From NCBI RefSeq assembly GCF_027172205.1, contig NC_070614.1, positions 42,647,001 through 42,711,000 on the forward strand: a DNA stretch of 64,000 nt, read 5' to 3'. Under the pieces are notes generated by a model. That model saw only the letters and a list, made by a program, of their open reading frames with translations. It was not told the DNA's origin and made no database searches. Below, piece after piece: positions 59,401 to 64,000 of the stretch; position 1 is the first letter of the stretch; the number at the start of each line of letters is the position of its first letter. The DNA is from Podarcis raffonei (Eukaryota > Chordata > Lepidosauria > Squamata > Lacertidae). The position numbers and the translations under genes were made by a program.

Positions 59401-60895
59401 GAGCTCGAAACATGGGTACCCCCAACAAAATTTGGCTAAATATTTGGAAATATTTGGAGTTTATTATGTATTGGTGTAATTTGAAACTGTGATATGATTG
59501 TTCTGTTAATTGGAAATTTAATAAAAAAAATTTTTTTTAAAAAAAGTGCCTTGTGCCATCCTCTCATAATCAGGAATCTGGTCTATGACATACTTGCCTT
59601 AAAGTTTTCTCAGTGAAATTAAGATCATAGAATCAGCTATGGAAGACATTCTCTAACCTTTCCTTGAAACAATATAGAATACACTGAATGCACACCTACT
59701 TATTCTTATACCCACCAAGCTTAAAGTACACAGATTTCATATGATGGGAATTCATAGGTTGGGAATTCTCTTTAGATTCAAATTAGCTTGGTACATATCT
59801 TGGAATGGAGTATAGCTATGGGTTTTAATAGATTAAATTGTGTTAAACTCTTACTTTGCACACTACAGATCTGTAGCAGGAAACCTCTGTTCTACCAGGC
59901 CTTGGATATTGGCCCAACATGCCATCTTGGACAAGCCATAAGCACATTTCCAAGGTTTCACATTATAGACTATATCAGGGATGGGAAAGTTCAAGAAGCT
60001 GCTTGAAACCACAAGACAAATATCAGGTGACAGATGAAGGTGGTCTATGGAATGGGGAAACTCAAGGTGTGACCCACCAGCTAGATCCTCTTCTCCACCC
60101 CCACTATGGATTTTCGACTTCTACAAAAAATTGTATAAGAATTCTTAGCGCACACGTGAACCTATTGAAGTTACTGTAGATTGCGTGGACAAACAATTAG
60201 TTTGCCAGAGAGAATTCTAGAGTGATTGTACCAAAAGCACTTTGCTATGTTCAAAATGTTGGGAAAGAGACACATTAAACACCTTCTTGTAAAACGGATA
60301 TAGGCTAGGACAAGCATGACCATAATTTCTGTTGAATCTGTAAAAGTGTCTGTAGAATTGAAATCACTCTTTTGGTGTCCTGAAAGCATATGGATTCACT
60401 CTACAATTTGTATCTTTGGCTTTACGTATTAAACAGGAATATTAGAAGACAAAATGTAGCACAATAGCATAATGTCTGAAATGCAAGAGAAGTTCAAAAT
60501 GTTTCTTAAACATGTGTATTTATCTTCCACATATAAATCTTACTTGTGGTATCTTGTAGGTACACAGGATGGGTGCCATTTGAGGTCCAATATAAGAGTT
60601 TGGTCCTCCAATGACTGCAACTGGAGTATTCTCAGCATCACACTTGTAGTTAGGGATGAATTTGGCCCTTCTTGAGAGAAGTTCTATTGAAGCTTGAAAG
60701 GTCCACTTTTCACTAAAATGGCTGTTATACATGTGGAATCCGAGAGTAGCATTGGGCAAGACACAGGGATTTCCATTGATCTCCTTTACAGCAAATGCCA
60801 AGGCCAGGATTTGCTGGTAGAGCTGAGTCATCATCCTGTATTGAGAGTTGAAGGGTGCACCACAATATATTGTCATAAGATTAGATCTAGGGAAC

Positions 60896-60940
<45 letters not shown>

Positions 60941-62601
60941 ATTTTTATCTATATAGTACTCTGCCCATCTGGCTAGGTTGCCACAGCCACTCTGGTTGGC
61001 TCCCAACACAGGAAAACATAATAAAACATCAAACATTAATAGTAACAATCTGATCCAATATAAAAGTCACAATAACTTTAAAATAAACAATTTATATCAA
61101 ACAAAGCAACATTCAACAATCCGTCGGTATCTAATAGGAAACAGTAAAATTAAACTTCAGTCAATAATAAATACAGTTTGCACATCAATCACAATGAAGA
61201 AATACCAATCTATAATCAGTAAAAATAACAGCCAGTCAAAATGCATAAAATACCGAAAACATACAAAATCATGTATAAGGATCAATTGAGAAACAAAGAC
61301 ACAAAACATATGAAACTATTTTTTTTAAAATATACTATATCCCTGAACTCCTCTCTTCCCAGCTGCTGCTGCTGCTCCTGTTCTCAAAATCATATTCTAT
61401 GATAGGGTTTGTTGGGCAAGACACCTGACACCTTGACGCTGACTGTCCCAGAGGCTTCCTAGAGGCCAGACCCAACCTGGGCTAATCTGGGGCTGCTTCC
61501 ACCTAACTCAGTCAAAGTCCAGGTCCACCCAAATTTGCCTGATTCATTTCAAGATTCAAACATTGTCTGACTCTGCTGCACAGCCCTAGCAACTCCTTCA
61601 TGGTTTCTCTTTGTGTGTATTTGTGTGTTAGAGATGAAGCAATCTGTCATTTCTTTTTTCCTAATTTAATTTTCTGCATGATCACATCATGTTGCATTTA
61701 TCCTAAAAAATCATCATGAAAATTCAGCAGTGATAGACATATTTTTAGAAAAGCCATCTTGTCAGGCAGAATACTAGAGTGAAACTTCAAGGATAATCCT
61801 GCAGACTAGAGGGGGATGAACAAGGAACATCCATATGGCTTCATGTACTGGATGTATGCAGTGCCCTTTGAATTAAAATCACACTTTATGTTAAGATGTC
61901 TTGGAAAAAATACCTATTTTGTTCTGATTTCTTATATCTTTGTTTACAGGCTTAATCAATATAGGAATTTTTTTTTTTAATTTCAGAACCCCAAGTGAAT
62001 CGTAAGATTTCTTTTTTAAATATGCCATTCAAAATGTGACTTCATATTGCAGTCAAACCACTTTAAATCTGCCAGCAACATCAAAAATGGAAGAGAAATA
62101 AAAATGGCTTGTTAAACTACCATGCTGCATGAATTCATTACTTACGCATGGTGTCTCATAGCAAAACAGGATGGCCATGTGCAGACAAATATTAGAACTA
62201 CATGCGTAAACACAAGATCAAATGGGGGTAGATTAAATGAATTGGTAGAACCACTGAAACTCCAATAATTAGCCAGCCCACTGGGTATACCCAGTGGAAG
62301 TCCAACTCAAAGGACAAGGTTGGCTGTGAATAGCATCATTTTAGAACATGGCTTTTAAAAATTCAACTACTTACATATGGTCATCTGAAAGTTCCTGAGC
62401 TGGGTATTTTTCAAAGGTCATGGTGTCTGAAAAGATATAGATCTGAGAAATAATACCAGCAACGATGAGGTCACCTGCCTGGTAATATTTGTGAAGAATA
62501 CGGACCGGCTCTGTGACAGAACACAGAGGAAGAGGAAGAAACTTCCTGTAGCACAAACCCTGTAGCGGCAGTAATACCACCTGCAATAAAAATACTACCA
62601 T
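53402..62601 (-). CDS. Vomeronasal type-2 receptor, gene C2 (complete, 876 aa)
   Basis: Paralogue of C1. Coding exons 1-6: 62375-62601, 60544-60835, 58188-59039, 57102-57329, 56629-56755, 53402-54306; 2631 bp, canonical borders. Exon 1 is two codons longer than in C1: [10 protein letters not shown] replaces LCMFLPLP just after the signal-peptide core, apparently from a small local duplication of CCTGTAGC. The flytrap spans 1-533, the Cys linker 534-575 and the 7TM domain 576-876. Exon 6 differs from C1 at about 8 of 300 residues. Exon 2 differs at one residue. Exon 3 differs at about 18 of 284, with 16 of them in its first half. Exon 3 begins with Ile where C1 has the internal Met (VINKK for VMNKK). 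No break seen. Confidence 0.95.
54412..55265. mobile_element. Long TA-flanked inverted-repeat element in C2 intron 5
   Basis: It has ends of the same kind as the short MITEs (CAGTGGTACCTCTGGTTA; GGTATCACTG), flanked by TA at 54410-54411 and 55266-55267, but is 854 bp long with a GC-rich interior (about 54490-54800). No transposase frame is evident. It may be a longer relative of the short MITEs or a MITE that captured foreign sequence. C1 lacks it near 19230. Confidence 0.75.
55275..55382 (-). mobile_element. CR1 3'-end fragment in C2 intron 5
   Basis: About 108 bp of CR1 tail with TAGAATCATAGAATCATAG terminal repeats, nearly identical to the 3' end of the intact CR1 at 30409. Absent from C1. 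It lies directly beside the long TA-flanked element. Confidence 0.9.
56217..56561 (-). mobile_element. Sauria-type tRNA SINE in C2 intron 5
   Basis: On the minus strand it reads GGTGGTGCTGTGGGTTAAAC (A box), then GGTTTGAATCC (B box) and ends GGGTCCCTTTACC. C0 and C1 lack it at the same intron position, so it is C2-specific and younger than the copies at 21286 and 57566. Confidence 0.9.
57566..57842 (-). mobile_element. Sauria SINE in C2 intron 3, end removed by deletion
   Basis: Same insertion as 21286-21652 of C1. Near 57842 the sequence jumps to what corresponds to about 22015 in C1 (AATAAAATAAAATAAAATC), removing the tRNA-side end of the SINE plus roughly 360 bp of flank. Confidence 0.85.
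60894..61250 (-). mobile_element. LINE 3'-tail fragment with (TAC)n microsatellite, C2 intron 1
   Basis: Same insertion as 24990-25330 in C1, but the simple-repeat tail at 60897-60942 is TAC units rather than ATA. Confidence 0.65.
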
Positions 62602-64000
62602 CTTGCAAGGGATTTTTTATTTCTGGCAAAAAATTAACTATTCTGCCATTGCTATTCAAAGGATCCTGAGTAGCAAAGCCTGACTTAAATGGTCACTCCC
62701 TCAGATGATGCAAAGCCAGAATAGTACAATATATAAAAAGGGGTCACCACACTGATGAGTCTCTGTGTGTCTATATAACCAGCTCTGAATAGTTATTAAC
62801 GAGACCTTCCTTTGCATATGGCCAGTCCTGAGGGTATGGGAAGAATGCTATTATGAAAAATGGGATAATTACAGGTGAGGTAATCGCTTGACTTGTGTTC
62901 TAGATTCTTTGCAATATTACTAAAGAAAACATGTTTATTGCTTTTCAGCCAAAGTCTTCTCAGAGTCATTCTGAACGGGAGACCAAGAGAGTGAAGACTT
63001 CTGGGAGCAAAGATGGTTGGCTAGTCATCTACTGTTGACACTCCATTGTTAGATAGAACTATGTGGTGGTTAAGGATGGTGATAAATTATGATATGTGAC
63101 CAGTCTGCTAATTGGAAATTTCGCTTGGTATGTGAGGTGACAGCTAGCTTAAGAAGAGGTCATTTTTAATAGGCTGAAAACAAAACAAACAGCATTTTAT
63201 TATTATTTCCAACTAAGAAAGATTATTAATAGGGAAAGGTGTTCTGATTGTTAAGTTTTCATTTTGTATTATTTTTAGCGCTTCATCCCTTTTGTGAAAG
63301 TGCTGGCTTCAAAGTGAAACTGAAATCTGTGGGAAACTGTGGGAAGGAATGTGCTCCTCTGATAAGGAGAGAGACACAAGTGTTCAAGGCAGAGACTGCT
63401 AGGGTGGCAAATATACAGTTGAACATCCCCACTGAGTGTTGGCATCATGCAGCACTTATTGGATGAGCAAGTGAAGGAGCTCAGAGCTGAGATGCATAAA
63501 ATGGTGAATAAAAATTCATTAAACCTCCCATCTCCACCTTGAGATTTTCACAGAGTTAACTCTTATAAAATTAAACACCTTTATTTCCCACAGAGGAAAC
63601 ATGAAGTGGTAAAGTTACTTTCAATTTCTTGGCTACACTTTAACTGATAAAAAGAAGAAAATAAAATTTCTTAGCATACAGAACTCCTTTGTTTAAAACA
63701 TTCCCTCTCCTTTTTTGCAATATTTTTTATTATTTTTCAGTTACAAAAATCCAATGTAAGCTTTATTATATCAATACCAAATTACAATACCAATTCAAAT
63801 ACCAATCAGCCAGATAGCCAGTTACACAATTTAGGTGGCCCCCCATGTGCTAAATTTCAAGGTTTAATAATTCCATTTAATTCTGCTTCCAAACTGTTAT
63901 TCAGTCCACTTACCATCCAATCTTAATAATAATCCCTTATACAAAAGCTACAATCTTTTTAACTTCAATTTGTGTTGACACATTTAATAATTTATGAATC
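62602..64000. other. C2 upstream flank to window end
   Basis: Paralogue of 26126-29870 lacking the MITE (26165-26406) and the L1-like element (26982-29013). The first 330 bp are the conserved C-type upstream region with the same TATATAAAAAGG stretch near 62728. The AT-rich LINE-like repeat begins near 63710. No gene recognised. Confidence 0.6.

Larger units (their letters stand above)
35632..64000. repeat. Segmental tandem duplication, block 2 (A2-B2-C2)
   Basis: Second copy of the three-gene block, collinear with 1476-29870 and continuing past the right edge of the window. Nearly every exon and most intron sequence has a partner in block 1. The exceptions are copy-specific insertions, a deletion of about 450 bp in C2 intron 3, and a rearranged intron 1 in B2. 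Confidence 0.9.

Overview
The window is squamate (lizard-type) nuclear DNA. Its host genes are all vomeronasal type-2 receptors (V2Rs, class C GPCRs of the vomeronasal organ). The repeats fit a squamate: Bov-B LINE, Sauria-type tRNA SINEs, CR1 LINEs, an L1-like element and short TA-flanked inverted-repeat elements. I cannot name the species from sequence alone; a lacertid-like lizard is a guess.

Six complete V2R genes lie head-to-tail on the minus strand. They form two copies of one three-gene block, called A-B-C here. Block 1 is A1 (1551-9328), B1 (9970-17244) and C1 (18235-26125). Block 2 is A2 (35704-43619), B2 (44249-52657) and C2 (53402-62601). Each gene has the classic six coding exons with consensus splice sites. 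The exon lengths are 218-227, 292, 852-861, 228, 127 and 902-905 bp, in matching phases, and give predicted proteins of 874-876 aa. Exons 1-4 encode the signal peptide and Venus-flytrap ligand-binding domain, exon 5 the Cys-rich linker, and exon 6 the seven-transmembrane domain. At the left edge a single broken exon 5 of a third C-type gene (C0) is fused almost directly to the 3' end of A1. This marks a deletion junction and shows that the array continues to the left.

The 9.6 kb between C1 and A2 is mostly mobile DNA: a TA-flanked MITE, a 2 kb L1-like element with one short ORF, and a full-length CR1 LINE whose two ORFs are both open. The flank upstream of C2 (62602-64000) is the paralogue of the C1 flank without the MITE and the L1-like insertion; the window ends before the CR1 site.

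Because the two blocks are near-identical, each insertion can be dated against an empty site in the other copy. Many insertions postdate the block duplication (BovB in A1; L1-like and MITE beside C1; MITE, CR1 and hAT-like in A2; R4-like LINE, MITE and SINE in B2; long MITE, CR1 tail and SINE in C2). Others are shared and older (the Sauria SINE in intron 3 of C and the old CR1 fragment in intron 1 of A). Divergence between paired genes is uneven along their length. This suggests gene conversion plus faster change of the ligand-binding domain, most clearly in the A pair.
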